Assembly (NCBI GenBank): GCA_051656605.1
Contig: JBOGCF010000039.1
Location: 1 to 64,000, forward strand
Reading direction: 5' to 3'
Origin: UBA12018 sp051656605
GTDB lineage: Bacteria > Bacteroidota > Bacteroidia > Bacteroidales > CAMTPD01
DNA: 64,000 nucleotides
A program made the position numbers and the translations under genes. Shown in pieces: positions 41,864 to 49,696 of this stretch. Below the pieces are notes generated by a model. It was not told the DNA's origin and did no database searches. It saw nothing but the letters and a program-made list of their open reading frames with translations. The first letter of the stretch is position 1; every line of letters begins with the position of its first letter.

Positions 41864-41870
41864 ATTTTTG
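41840..41870 (+). promoter_or_regulatory. proS promoter (TTG-N20-TATTTTTG) nested in a terminator
   Basis: TTG (41840-41842) lies in the loop of the upstream terminator and TATTTTTG is at 41863-41870. The leader would be about 75 nt. Confidence 0.65.
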
Positions 41871-41949
41871 CACATACTTTGTTTTACCGCTGTATTCGTA
41901 AAATGAGTGCACGGTTATTAAGATAAAAAAGAGACAAAAATATTTCGAG

Positions 41950-43431
41950 ATGGCAAAAGAGCTAAAAGAACTTACATCGCGTAGCGAAAGTTACTCGCAA
42001 TGGTATCAGGATTTGGTAATTAAAGCTGATTTAGCAGAAAATTCAGCAGTGCGTGGTTGTATGGTAATCAAACCGTACGGTTATGCGATTTGGGAGAAAA
42101 TGCAACGTTACTTGGACGATATGTTCAAAGAAACAGGTCACGTAAATGCTTACTTCCCTTTATTTATCCCCAAATCTTTTTTAAGCAAAGAAGCCGATCA
42201 CGTAGAAGGCTTTGCTAAAGAATGCGCAGTAGTAACACACTATCGTTTGAAAAATAATCCTGATGGTAGCGGTGTAGTTGTAGATCCGGCAGCTAAACTG
42301 GAAGAAGAGCTTATTGTTCGTCCTACTTCAGAAACAATTATTTGGAACACATATAGAAACTGGATTCAGTCACATAGAGACCTTCCTATCTTATGCAACC
42401 AATGGGCCAATGTAGTTCGTTGGGAAATGAGAACAAGATTATTCTTGCGTACAGCTGAATTTTTGTGGCAAGAAGGACATACTGCACACGCAACAGAAGC
42501 AGAAGCCGTTGAAGAAGCACGCAAAATGCTAGAGGTATATGCTAATTTTGCAGAGCAATATATGGCAGTACCTGTTGTGAAGGGTGTGAAATCGGCAAGT
42601 GAACGTTTTGCCGGAGCTATTGATACTTATACTATCGAAGCATTGATGCAAGATGGTAAAGCACTTCAGTCTGGAACATCTCACTTCCTAGGTCAGAACT
42701 TTGCAAAAGCATTTGATGTGACTTTTACAGATAAGAACGGAAGCCAAGAATATGTATGGGCAACTTCATGGGGTGTTTCTACACGTTTGATGGGTGCATT
42801 GATTATGACTCACTCTGACGATAATGGTTTGGTATTGCCTCCTAAGTTGGCTCCATTCCAAGTTGTTATTGTTCCTATTTTTAAAGGAGAAGAGCAATTG
42901 AATGCAATCAATAAGAAAGTTGCTGAAATTACAGCTAAACTAAAAGCACTTGGTATTAGTGTAAAATATGACAACTCAGATAATAAAAAGCCGGGTTGGA
43001 AGTTTGCTGAATACGAATTAAAAGGTGTACCGGTACGTATGGCAATGGGTGCACGTGATATGCAAAACAATACTGTAGAAGTAGCACGTCGCGACACATT
43101 GACAAAAGAGACGGTATCTCTTGACAACATCGATCAATATATCAAGAACTTGCTTGACGAAATTCAAGACAACATTTTCAAGAAAGCGGCAGATTATCGT
43201 ACAAATAACACACGTACGGTTGAAACTTACGATGAATTTAAAGAAGAAATCGAAAAAGGCGGCTTTATTCTTGCTCACTGGGACGGCACACCTGAAACAG
43301 AGGAGCTTATTAAAACTGAAACGAAAGCAACGATCCGTTGTATTCCACTGGAGGGTGATAAAACTCCTGGCGTATGTATGGTTACGGGCAAGCCTTCGGC
43401 TCAGCGTGTACTTTTTGCAAGAGCATATTAA
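41950..43431 (+). CDS. proS: Prolyl-tRNA synthetase, archaeal/eukaryal type
   Basis: 493 residues. A class II synthetase of the short ProS3 type without the bacterial editing insertion: SYSQWYQDLVIKADLAENSAVRGCMVIKPYGYAIWEKMQ motif region 1 (two stretches, about 14-52), RPTSETIIW and RWEMRTRLFLRTAEFLWQEGHTAHA (motif 2, about 160-180), and GTSHFLGQNFAKAF with WATSWGVSTRLMG (motif 3). The C-terminal anticodon domain is followed by a zinc-like tail ending in ARAY. This ProS type is normal in Bacteroidota. It has its own promoter and a strong terminator. Confidence 0.96.
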   Translation: MAKELKELTSRSESYSQWYQDLVIKADLAENSAVRGCMVIKPYGYAIWEKMQRYLDDMFKETGHVNAYFPLFIPKSFLSKEADHVEGFAKECAVVTHYRLKNNPDGSGVVVDPAAKLEEELIVRPTSETIIWNTYRNWIQSHRDLPILCNQWANVVRWEMRTRLFLRTAEFLWQEGHTAHATEAEAVEEARKMLEVYANFAEQYMAVPVVKGVKSASERFAGAIDTYTIEALMQDGKALQSGTSHFLGQNFAKAFDVTFTDKNGSQEYVWATSWGVSTRLMGALIMTHSDDNGLVLPPKLAPFQVVIVPIFKGEEQLNAINKKVAEITAKLKALGISVKYDNSDNKKPGWKFAEYELKGVPVRMAMGARDMQNNTVEVARRDTLTKETVSLDNIDQYIKNLLDEIQDNIFKKAADYRTNNTRTVETYDEFKEEIEKGGFILAHWDGTPETEELIKTETKATIRCIPLEGDKTPGVCMVTGKPSAQRVLFARAY

Positions 43432-43438
43432 ATTATAT

Positions 43439-43470
43439 AGCCATTCTGAGGAATCAGAATGGCTTTTTTC
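43439..43470 (+). terminator. proS terminator
   Basis: AGCCATTCTGA (43439-43449) pairs perfectly with TCAGAATGGCT (43454-43464), then a T-run. Confidence 0.93.
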
Positions 43471-43587
43471 TTATATAGAAGGTGCCTAAGAATATTTATC
43501 CTTTTTCGTTCAGAAACAATGGATAATATGTTTTCTTCATCATTTAATCGATCATACTTGTGTAGTAACAGTATACGTATTTTCGAA

Positions 43588-43603
43588 TAAGTTTGTATTT
43601 TTG
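43588..43603 (+). promoter_or_regulatory. Two overlapping -7-like boxes upstream of fhs
   Basis: TAAGTTTG (43588-43595) and TATTTTTG (43596-43603) both fit TAnnTTTG and are adjacent. No well-spaced -33 element is seen for either. Confidence 0.35.
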
Positions 43604-43631
43604 TATCAAAATAGTAATATTCGCATAATTT

Positions 43632-45302
43632 ATGAAAACTGATATTCAAATAGCTCAAGAAGCTACTATGTTGCCAATTGTTGAAGTTGCAGATATGCTA
43701 CACATCAACCGTGATGACTTGGAGCTGTATGGTAAATATAAGGCTAAAGTTCCTCTAACATACATTGATCAAGATAAGATTGCAAAATCGAAAATGATCT
43801 TGGTTACAGCAATATCTCCAACTCCGGCAGGTGAGGGTAAAACTACGGTATCGATTGGTCTTACTCAGGCTCTTAATAAAATCGGAAAACAAACAACTGT
43901 AGTGCTTCGTGAGCCATCATTGGGTCCTGTTTTTGGCATCAAAGGAGGTGCAACCGGAGGTGGTTATTCGCAAGTAGTACCGATGGAAGATATCAATCTC
44001 CACTTTACCGGCGATTTCTCGGCCATTGAAAAAGCGAACAATCTATTAGCTGCTTTGATCGACAACAATATTCAAAGCAAGAAAAGATCATTAAATATCG
44101 ATCCGCGTACTGTAGCATGGAAACGTGTTATGGATATGAATGATAGAGCTCTTCGTGATATTGTAATCGGACTAGGTGGTGCTGCAAACGGCATTCCTCG
44201 TGAATCAGGGTTTGATATCACAGCAGCATCAGAAGTAATGGCAATCCTATGTATGGCGCACGACTTCGAGGATTTGAAAAATCGTTTAGGAAATATCTTT
44301 GTAGGTTATACATTTGATAAAAAGCCGATCTATGCAAGGGATTTAAATGCACAAGGAGCAATGGCAGCATTGCTAAAGGATGCAATTAAGCCAAATCTTG
44401 TACAAACATTGGATAATACACCAGCATTTATCCATGGTGGTCCGTTTGCAAATATCGCACAAGGTACAAACACAATCATTGCTACACGCATGGGTATGTC
44501 TTTATCTGATTATGTAGTAACAGAGGCTGGTTTCGGTTGCGATTTAGGAGCAGAAAAGTTCTTAGACATCAAATGTCGTGAAGCCGGTATCTCTCCAAAA
44601 GCAATTGTATTGGTAGCAACTATACGTGCGTTGAAATTCCATGGTGGAATGGGAGCGAAGGACTTGAAAACTCCAAATGTAGAAGCATTGCTTGCAGGAA
44701 CAGAGAATCTTGCAAAACACATTGAAAACGTAAAGAAATTCAAGATCGAGCCTGTCGTTGCGATTAATCGTTTCATTACAGATACAGATGAAGAAATTGC
44801 AGCACTTGTAAACTGGTGTAAAGAGCAAGGTGTAAAAGTATCACCGATCGAAGTATGGGCTAAAGGCGGAGATGGAGCAATGGAGCTTGCAGAGATGGTA
44901 GTAGAAGCTGCACAATCATGCACAGGCACATTTGAACCAATCTATACCCTAGATCAAACTCCAGAAGAAAAGATATTTGCTATCTCTACTGAGATTTATG
45001 GTGCAGATGGTGTAGATTACACTTCAAAAGCAAAAACACACTTGAAGCGTATCTATGATCTTGGTTTGGATAAATTGCCGATTTGTATGGCAAAAACACA
45101 GAAGTCTCTTTCAGACAATCCAAATCTTATTGGTCGTCCTACAGGTTTCAATATCACAATACGTGAAATTGAGATTGCAGCAGGAGCAGGGTTTATCGTT
45201 CCTATCACGGGCGATATGATGCGTATGCCTGGATTACCAGAAGAGCCGGCAGCAGAAAAGATTGATATCGATAACAACGGAGTTATTACCGGTTTGTTTT
45301 AA
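43632..45302 (+). CDS. fhs: Formate-tetrahydrofolate ligase
   Basis: 556 residues, full length. It makes 10-formyl-THF from formate, THF and ATP. Motifs: TPAGEGKTTVSIGL (ATP P-loop, about 57-70), REPSLGPVFGIKGGATGGGYSQVVPMEDINLHFTGD (two stretches, about 92-127), GGPFANIAQGTN, VTEAGFGCDLGAEKF, and the C-terminal IPITGDMMRMPGLP-like VPITGDMMRMPGLPEEPA. Monocistronic, with its own terminator. In this group it feeds one-carbon metabolism and purine synthesis. Confidence 0.97.
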   Translation: MKTDIQIAQEATMLPIVEVADMLHINRDDLELYGKYKAKVPLTYIDQDKIAKSKMILVTAISPTPAGEGKTTVSIGLTQALNKIGKQTTVVLREPSLGPVFGIKGGATGGGYSQVVPMEDINLHFTGDFSAIEKANNLLAALIDNNIQSKKRSLNIDPRTVAWKRVMDMNDRALRDIVIGLGGAANGIPRESGFDITAASEVMAILCMAHDFEDLKNRLGNIFVGYTFDKKPIYARDLNAQGAMAALLKDAIKPNLVQTLDNTPAFIHGGPFANIAQGTNTIIATRMGMSLSDYVVTEAGFGCDLGAEKFLDIKCREAGISPKAIVLVATIRALKFHGGMGAKDLKTPNVEALLAGTENLAKHIENVKKFKIEPVVAINRFITDTDEEIAALVNWCKEQGVKVSPIEVWAKGGDGAMELAEMVVEAAQSCTGTFEPIYTLDQTPEEKIFAISTEIYGADGVDYTSKAKTHLKRIYDLGLDKLPICMAKTQKSLSDNPNLIGRPTGFNITIREIEIAAGAGFIVPITGDMMRMPGLPEEPAAEKIDIDNNGVITGLF

Positions 45303-45334
45303 GAGGATATACAAACCATAAGATATAATACATT

Positions 45335-45376
45335 AAAAGCGAGTCATTCGGTTAATACCGGATGGCTCGCTTTTTT
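45335..45376 (+). terminator. fhs terminator
   Basis: AAAAGCGAG (45335-45343) pairs with CTCGCTTTT (45366-45374), with CGG/CCG inside the loop, and ends in a T6 run. Confidence 0.9.
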
Positions 45377-45404
45377 ATAAGCTGTTCTACTAAGTAATTA
45401 TCTT

Positions 45405-46313
45405 TTATCGATTGGCTACCTCAGCCGAAAAATCTATTGTGCGATAAAGTTGGAAGGTTTCATTCATTTCTATTGTATTATCTGTAACGAGAGGAAGAAC
45501 TTGTTTACTAATATTGATAGAATCTGCGCAAACAATCTTATCCCCAAATTTATACTGTATATATAGAAGCTTGATATCTTTGGGGATATTTTTGTTGATA
45601 TATATCCAGCCTCTACTTCCTGAAATAAGAATATTTTTATCAATAATAGAGCCCTTGGTATCGAGTAAACAAATCTCTCCTGATTGTAGCACAAAATTAT
45701 CGCTATTGCACGATAGATTAAGAAGTGTTGGTATATTGAAATACTGCTTATTATTTTTAGGAGTATACGAAAACCCCATGAGTTGTATTTGTGAAGAAAG
45801 AGTAGGGAGTATCCATGTTTGGATGGTTGGTTTCGAATATGGTTCCACTACGAAGTATTTACCCATTGCTTCACCATCAGGAACCTTCGACATTGTCTCT
45901 TCATTGCCATTAGCACCTAAGGCAATTATTTGGCCATCTATAGCTTTTAGTTCTACATCGATAAGTTTATACCATCCCGGGTTCATATAGAATGAAGAAG
46001 ACTTTATACCAGATGGGGTTAAGTATATTTTTGCACGTGACGTACTAACGCTTCCTTCGGGATCGCCATGAGGACCTTTTACCTTTACATAAGTCAACAA
46101 TACAGAGTCTGGAAGTTCTGATTTGAAGCTTTTCAAAAGTGGATTTCTCCATGAATCAAGAGCTGCTTCCGATGTTATATTAAATCCAAAGCTAACTTGA
46201 GAAGCCCCCATTTCATAAATCTCGTCAAGTTCATCCATTGCTTCCTTCTGGCACGAGAAAGCAGCAAGCAATATAATAAATAAATATGCTGTATTTAAGA
46301 ATGTTTTTTTCAT
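45405..46313 (-). CDS. Lipoprotein of unknown function
   Basis: 302 residues from MKKTFLNTAYLFIILL; a Met three codons upstream is less likely. A lipoprotein signal ends in LAAFSCQKE. The mature part looks like an all-beta protein: QVSFGFNITSEAALDSW, YVKVKGPHGDPEGSVSTSRAKIYLTPSGIKSSSFYMNPGWYKLI (two stretches), and later ICLLDTKGSIIDKNIL. No family is recognised; the style resembles Bacteroidota surface lipoproteins near fimbrillin or DUF4493-type genes. It lies alone between fhs (convergent) and the tRNA array. Confidence 0.72.
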   Translation of the reverse strand: MKKTFLNTAYLFIILLAAFSCQKEAMDELDEIYEMGASQVSFGFNITSEAALDSWRNPLLKSFKSELPDSVLLTYVKVKGPHGDPEGSVSTSRAKIYLTPSGIKSSSFYMNPGWYKLIDVELKAIDGQIIALGANGNEETMSKVPDGEAMGKYFVVEPYSKPTIQTWILPTLSSQIQLMGFSYTPKNNKQYFNIPTLLNLSCNSDNFVLQSGEICLLDTKGSIIDKNILISGSRGWIYINKNIPKDIKLLYIQYKFGDKIVCADSINISKQVLPLVTDNTIEMNETFQLYRTIDFSAEVANR

Positions 46314-46405
46314 AGGTCGCAATCGTTATCTTCATATATTAAACAACGAAAAGGTATAAGTAGTTTCTGAAAGCTCGCTAAATTAGGTTGAGAAGTATGG
46401 GTATA

Positions 46406-46439
46406 CAAAAAAGCACCCATATGCAATATGGATGCTTTT
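46406..46439 (-). terminator. Terminator of the tRNA-Arg array
   Basis: On the minus strand, AAGCATCCATAT pairs with ATATGGGTGCTT (one mismatch) around a TGC loop, ending in TTTTTT (46406-46411). Confidence 0.88.
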
Positions 46440-46441
46440 CG

Positions 46442-46515
46442 TGACCTCGACAGGATTCAAACCTGTAACCTTCTGATCCGTAGTCAGATGCTCTATTCAG
46501 TTGAGCTACGAAGCC
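46442..46515 (-). tRNA. tRNA-Arg (ACG), copy 6 in transcription order
   Basis: 74 nt. It folds into acceptor (G1-C72, including two G-U pairs), D arm, anticodon stem TCTGA/TCAGA with loop CTACGGA (anticodon ACG) and T arm (ACAGG, loop TTTGAAT). A73 is the discriminator; CCA is not encoded. A34 becomes inosine by TadA to read CGU/CGC/CGA. Confidence 0.95.
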
Positions 46516-46544
46516 GTTTCTATAGATTCAATGTATTTTAAAAG

Positions 46545-46618
46545 TGACCTCGACAGGATTCAAACCTGTAACCTTCTGATCCGTAGTCAGATGCTCTATT
46601 CAGTTGAGCTACGAAGCC
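46545..46618 (-). tRNA. tRNA-Arg (ACG), copy 5 in transcription order
   Basis: Identical to the copy at 46442-46515 in all 74 nt; the spacer is 29 nt. Confidence 0.95.
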
Positions 46619-46649
46619 GTTTGTCTATAGATTCAATATATTTTAAAAG

Positions 46650-46723
46650 TGACCTCGACAGGATTCAAACCTGTAACCTTCTGATCCGTAGTCAGATGCT
46701 CTATTCAGTTGAGCTACGAAGCC
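46650..46723 (-). tRNA. tRNA-Arg (ACG), copy 4 in transcription order
   Basis: Identical 74-nt copy; spacer to the previous unit 31 nt. Confidence 0.95.
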
Positions 46724-46754
46724 GTTTGTCTATAGATTCAATGCGTTTAAAAAG

Positions 46755-46828
46755 TGACCTCGACAGGATTCAAACCTGTAACCTTCTGATCCGTAGTCAG
46801 ATGCTCTATTCAGTTGAGCTACGAAGCC
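46755..46828 (-). tRNA. tRNA-Arg (ACG), copy 3 in transcription order
   Basis: Identical 74-nt copy; spacer 31 nt. Confidence 0.95.
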
Positions 46829-46858
46829 GTTGTCTATAGATTCAATGCGTTTAAAAAG

Positions 46859-46932
46859 TGACCTCGACAGGATTCAAACCTGTAACCTTCTGATCCGTAG
46901 TCAGATGCTCTATTCAGTTGAGCTACGAAGCC
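46859..46932 (-). tRNA. tRNA-Arg (ACG), copy 2 in transcription order
   Basis: Identical 74-nt copy; spacer 30 nt. Confidence 0.95.
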
Positions 46933-46961
46933 GTTTCTATAGATTCAATACGTTTAAAAAG

Positions 46962-47035
46962 TGACCTCGACAGGATTCAAACCTGTAACCTTCTGATCCG
47001 TAGTCAGATGCTCTATTCAGTTGAGCTACGAAGCC
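46962..47035 (-). tRNA. tRNA-Arg (ACG), copy 1 in transcription order
   Basis: Identical 74-nt copy and the one nearest the promoter; spacer 29 nt to copy 2. Confidence 0.95.
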
Positions 47036-47043
47036 ATGCTTTT

Positions 47044-47107
47044 AACAACGCTCTCGTTGTTTCTCTATTGCGAGTGCAAAGGTAGAGATTAATTTTTATT
47101 CTGCAAA
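47044..47107 (-). promoter_or_regulatory. Strong promoter of the tRNA-Arg array (TTTG-N19-TACCTTTG) with leader hairpin
   Basis: The minus-strand TTTG is at 47107-47104 and TACCTTTG at 47084-47077, spacing 19; both boxes match the consensus. A short hairpin (47044-47050 with 47055-47061, AACAACG/CGTTGTT) lies between promoter and first tRNA and may guide 5' processing. Confidence 0.85.
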
Positions 47108-47132
47108 CTTTTCGACATTTTTTTTCTAAAAA

Positions 47133-49472
47133 TTACTCTATCAACTTAGGGTTAAAGATGAGATAACCGATGTTTAAACCGAAGTTGAAGTTCTTCGAAG
47201 GATAGCTATATCCATTGGCATATAAGCTGATAGATGCAAACGGAAGTTGGAAGATTATCGCTGTTTCAGCCATAAATTGGAGGTCTGAAAAAAGTTTTCC
47301 ATAACGCGGTTTATCGATCAAGCCATAGTCGGTTTTGATGACATCCTTCGTGATTTCGTAGAACGGAGCGAAGCAATACACCTCGGTTCGTAATTGCAAA
47401 TACTTGTTAAAGTTTACAATTGGGATGATACCGCCAGCCGCATATTGGTTGGCACGAAATGCTTCATTAAACACAATGCGACTGTGAGGAGTCGGAGTGA
47501 ATGCCGGTGCCTGTATAATTGACGCACTATAATTAGAGAAAAGATTCTTTCCCGAGAGCAATAATTCTCCCTGGTAACCTAAAGTGAAGTGTTTACTTAC
47601 CTTGTGAAAGTCGAGGATTCGACCTTTAAGCTGCAACCAGCTTTGTTTTTGACTTTCCGGAATAATAGATCCGATTTCATTGTCAGGACGCTTTACACCC
47701 GGATTTGCCGGTACATAGTTTTCATTACCGAATATATACTGTGCGAGCAACTGTCTTTGTTTGCCTTGAGTGGGGTACTGGCGAAAGTCGAGCGAGTTTT
47801 GTTCGAGCCCAATCGAGCCCACAAACAAGTTATAGTAAGACTTATCGTGTTGTTTGTTGGCCAATGATAAGTTTGGCGTTTGGAAGTAAAAGTCGGTAAT
47901 ACGTCCATAAGCAAGCCCAATCTCCGCTTTAGCGCTATTCAAGAAAGGCAAACCAAGCGATACACGCCCATAAGCCTGCTTATCTTTAATAAACGATGGC
48001 AATACATCTTCATAAAACAGCGACTTACCTTCATAGTATTTATAAAGCGAGTAAACCAATTGTAAGTTAAGATACATCGGAACCTTCGATTGCAAGTAGA
48101 TGCGACTATTGAGCATACCACCGCTAAAAGCATTACCAACCTGTCCGTTCAAGTTAAAGTCGGCCGCGATACGATTCAAGCTCTTGTATCCTAGACCTAA
48201 GAAAAGCTGATTAGCTTGGTACGATGAGATATTACCCCCAAAGGCAATATTCACTTCGTCGGTAATCTTTACATCGAGAATAAGTTTAAAGTTTTGCGTA
48301 GTTGAATCATACTGAGCCGTTGGCATAATCTCTTTGATCTTAGAGTCGGCCAACATTTTAAAGTAAGCACGCTTAAACTCTTCCATCGTAAACTCACCGT
48401 TGATGTCTTTATGAAGTTGGCTCTCGATGTATTTCTTTTGAGGTCCGTTTACTCCGTTGATTTCTATATCTTGGAAGATAAGGGGTGGGAGAGCCGCTTT
48501 GTAGCGCTTGCGTCGCGCCTCTACCTCTTTTAGCTCAACGCGACGATTGATGCGAGCTTTGATACTATCGATATGTGCGATGGTAGAGTCGTAACCAATT
48601 TTCATCAAGTCACGGCCCTTTTGGAAGTCGAGAAGAGAAACATCCGAAAATTTAAACTTGATAGCAACACCTTCCGACTCCTTCAAGTCGTAGTCGGTTT
48701 TCTGCATAATCATATTTTCGAGCTGATTATACGGATCGTCGGTGATGGCATTCTCGAGTCCCGAAACAATGGATCCGATCATAATATCCGGATCAAAAGC
48801 GTCTTGCATCGGAGCAACAGGGAAATTATCATAAATACCACCGTCGAAGATCGGTATACTATCTTTCCAGATTGGTTTAAAGAAGAAAGGAAAGGTCATA
48901 GAAGCCCTCACGGCATCACCTAGGTTTCCTTCGTCAAAGATGATAGCTCTCTTATTATATACATCAGAGCCTACGCAACGAAAAGGTACAAACAAATCAT
49001 TAAAGTTACCTCCACACGCAGCCGTAGCTTGGGCATACAGTCCCATAAAGGCCTGATTCATTTGAATCGGATTGATCAAACTTTGAGGAAGTATACTAGC
49101 CTTGATTTGAGAAGGATCGGTAAAGTTGAGCGAAAAGTGAGAGAACTCCGGCGTTTGGTCCGACTTTCGGAAGTAGTACTTGTAGGTATTTTCCACCGTA
49201 CCCGATTGCCAATATTCAAACTCCTTTGATTCCATCAATTGAAGCATCTGATCAGTGGTGTAGCCCATGGCATACATACTGCCGATAATCGCTCCGATTG
49301 AAGTACCGGTTACATAATCGATCGGAATATTGTTTTCTTCCAGTGCTTTTATTACCCCTATATGCGCAGCTCCTTTTGCTCCACCACCACTTAATACCAA
49401 ACCTACGCGTTGAGCATTTGTTTGTGTAAAAATAGAAACGAGAAGAGCAGCAGAGATGTATATTTTCTTCAT
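47133..49472 (-). CDS. Patatin-like phospholipase with POTRA and outer-membrane beta-barrel
   Basis: 779 residues from MKKIYISAALLVSIFTQTNAQ, a good signal peptide; the frame is open 57 codons further upstream but that part has no signal. The patatin domain (about 22-330) has SGGGAKGAAHIGVIKAL (oxyanion hole), GTSIGAIIGSMYAMGY (GxSxG serine) and FDGGIYDNFPV (catalytic Asp). A POTRA-like segment (about 330-410) and a C-terminal BamA-type barrel (about 420-779, ending in a strand LNIGYLIFNPKLIE) follow, the PlpD/RssA-like type V-D layout. A -7 box TACATTTG is at 49533-49526 on the minus strand. Confidence 0.92.
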   Translation of the reverse strand: MKKIYISAALLVSIFTQTNAQRVGLVLSGGGAKGAAHIGVIKALEENNIPIDYVTGTSIGAIIGSMYAMGYTTDQMLQLMESKEFEYWQSGTVENTYKYYFRKSDQTPEFSHFSLNFTDPSQIKASILPQSLINPIQMNQAFMGLYAQATAACGGNFNDLFVPFRCVGSDVYNKRAIIFDEGNLGDAVRASMTFPFFFKPIWKDSIPIFDGGIYDNFPVAPMQDAFDPDIMIGSIVSGLENAITDDPYNQLENMIMQKTDYDLKESEGVAIKFKFSDVSLLDFQKGRDLMKIGYDSTIAHIDSIKARINRRVELKEVEARRKRYKAALPPLIFQDIEINGVNGPQKKYIESQLHKDINGEFTMEEFKRAYFKMLADSKIKEIMPTAQYDSTTQNFKLILDVKITDEVNIAFGGNISSYQANQLFLGLGYKSLNRIAADFNLNGQVGNAFSGGMLNSRIYLQSKVPMYLNLQLVYSLYKYYEGKSLFYEDVLPSFIKDKQAYGRVSLGLPFLNSAKAEIGLAYGRITDFYFQTPNLSLANKQHDKSYYNLFVGSIGLEQNSLDFRQYPTQGKQRQLLAQYIFGNENYVPANPGVKRPDNEIGSIIPESQKQSWLQLKGRILDFHKVSKHFTLGYQGELLLSGKNLFSNYSASIIQAPAFTPTPHSRIVFNEAFRANQYAAGGIIPIVNFNKYLQLRTEVYCFAPFYEITKDVIKTDYGLIDKPRYGKLFSDLQFMAETAIIFQLPFASISLYANGYSYPSKNFNFGLNIGYLIFNPKLIE

Positions 49473-49620
49473 AAATGTCTTATATCTTTCCTTGATCGTG
49501 AAACGAACGTAATTAATTACGGATGCAAATGTATACAGATCATTCACACCATGTATTTTAATAATCAAAATTAGATATAAAATATGAATCGTTACAGAAA
49601 ACGAGTCATAAAGATCAAAT

Positions 49621-49663
49621 AAAAAAGCCGGCCTTCTATACATTTCGAGTATAGAAAGCCGGC
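49621..49663 (-). terminator. htpG terminator
   Basis: GCCGGCCTTCTATAC (49627-49641) pairs with GTATAGAAAGCCGGC (49649-49663), one mismatch, followed on the minus strand by TTTTTT (49626-49621). Confidence 0.93.
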
Positions 49664-49696
49664 ATCATATAGAATTGTTATCGTTGTATCGATAGA

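Noticed and set aside
46501..46839. 112-residue frame with an exact 35-36-residue repeat
   Set aside because: It is the antisense strand of tandem tRNA genes; the repeat comes from the 105-bp period being a multiple of three.
46442..47035. Repeat-spacer array resembling CRISPR (74-nt identical units, 29-31-nt spacers)
   Set aside because: Units fold as tRNA-Arg with full cloverleaf, spacers are near-identical rather than unique, and no cas genes are present.
49473..49643. 57-residue extension of the patatin protein
   Set aside because: It would bury the signal peptide inside the protein and covers a -7 box.
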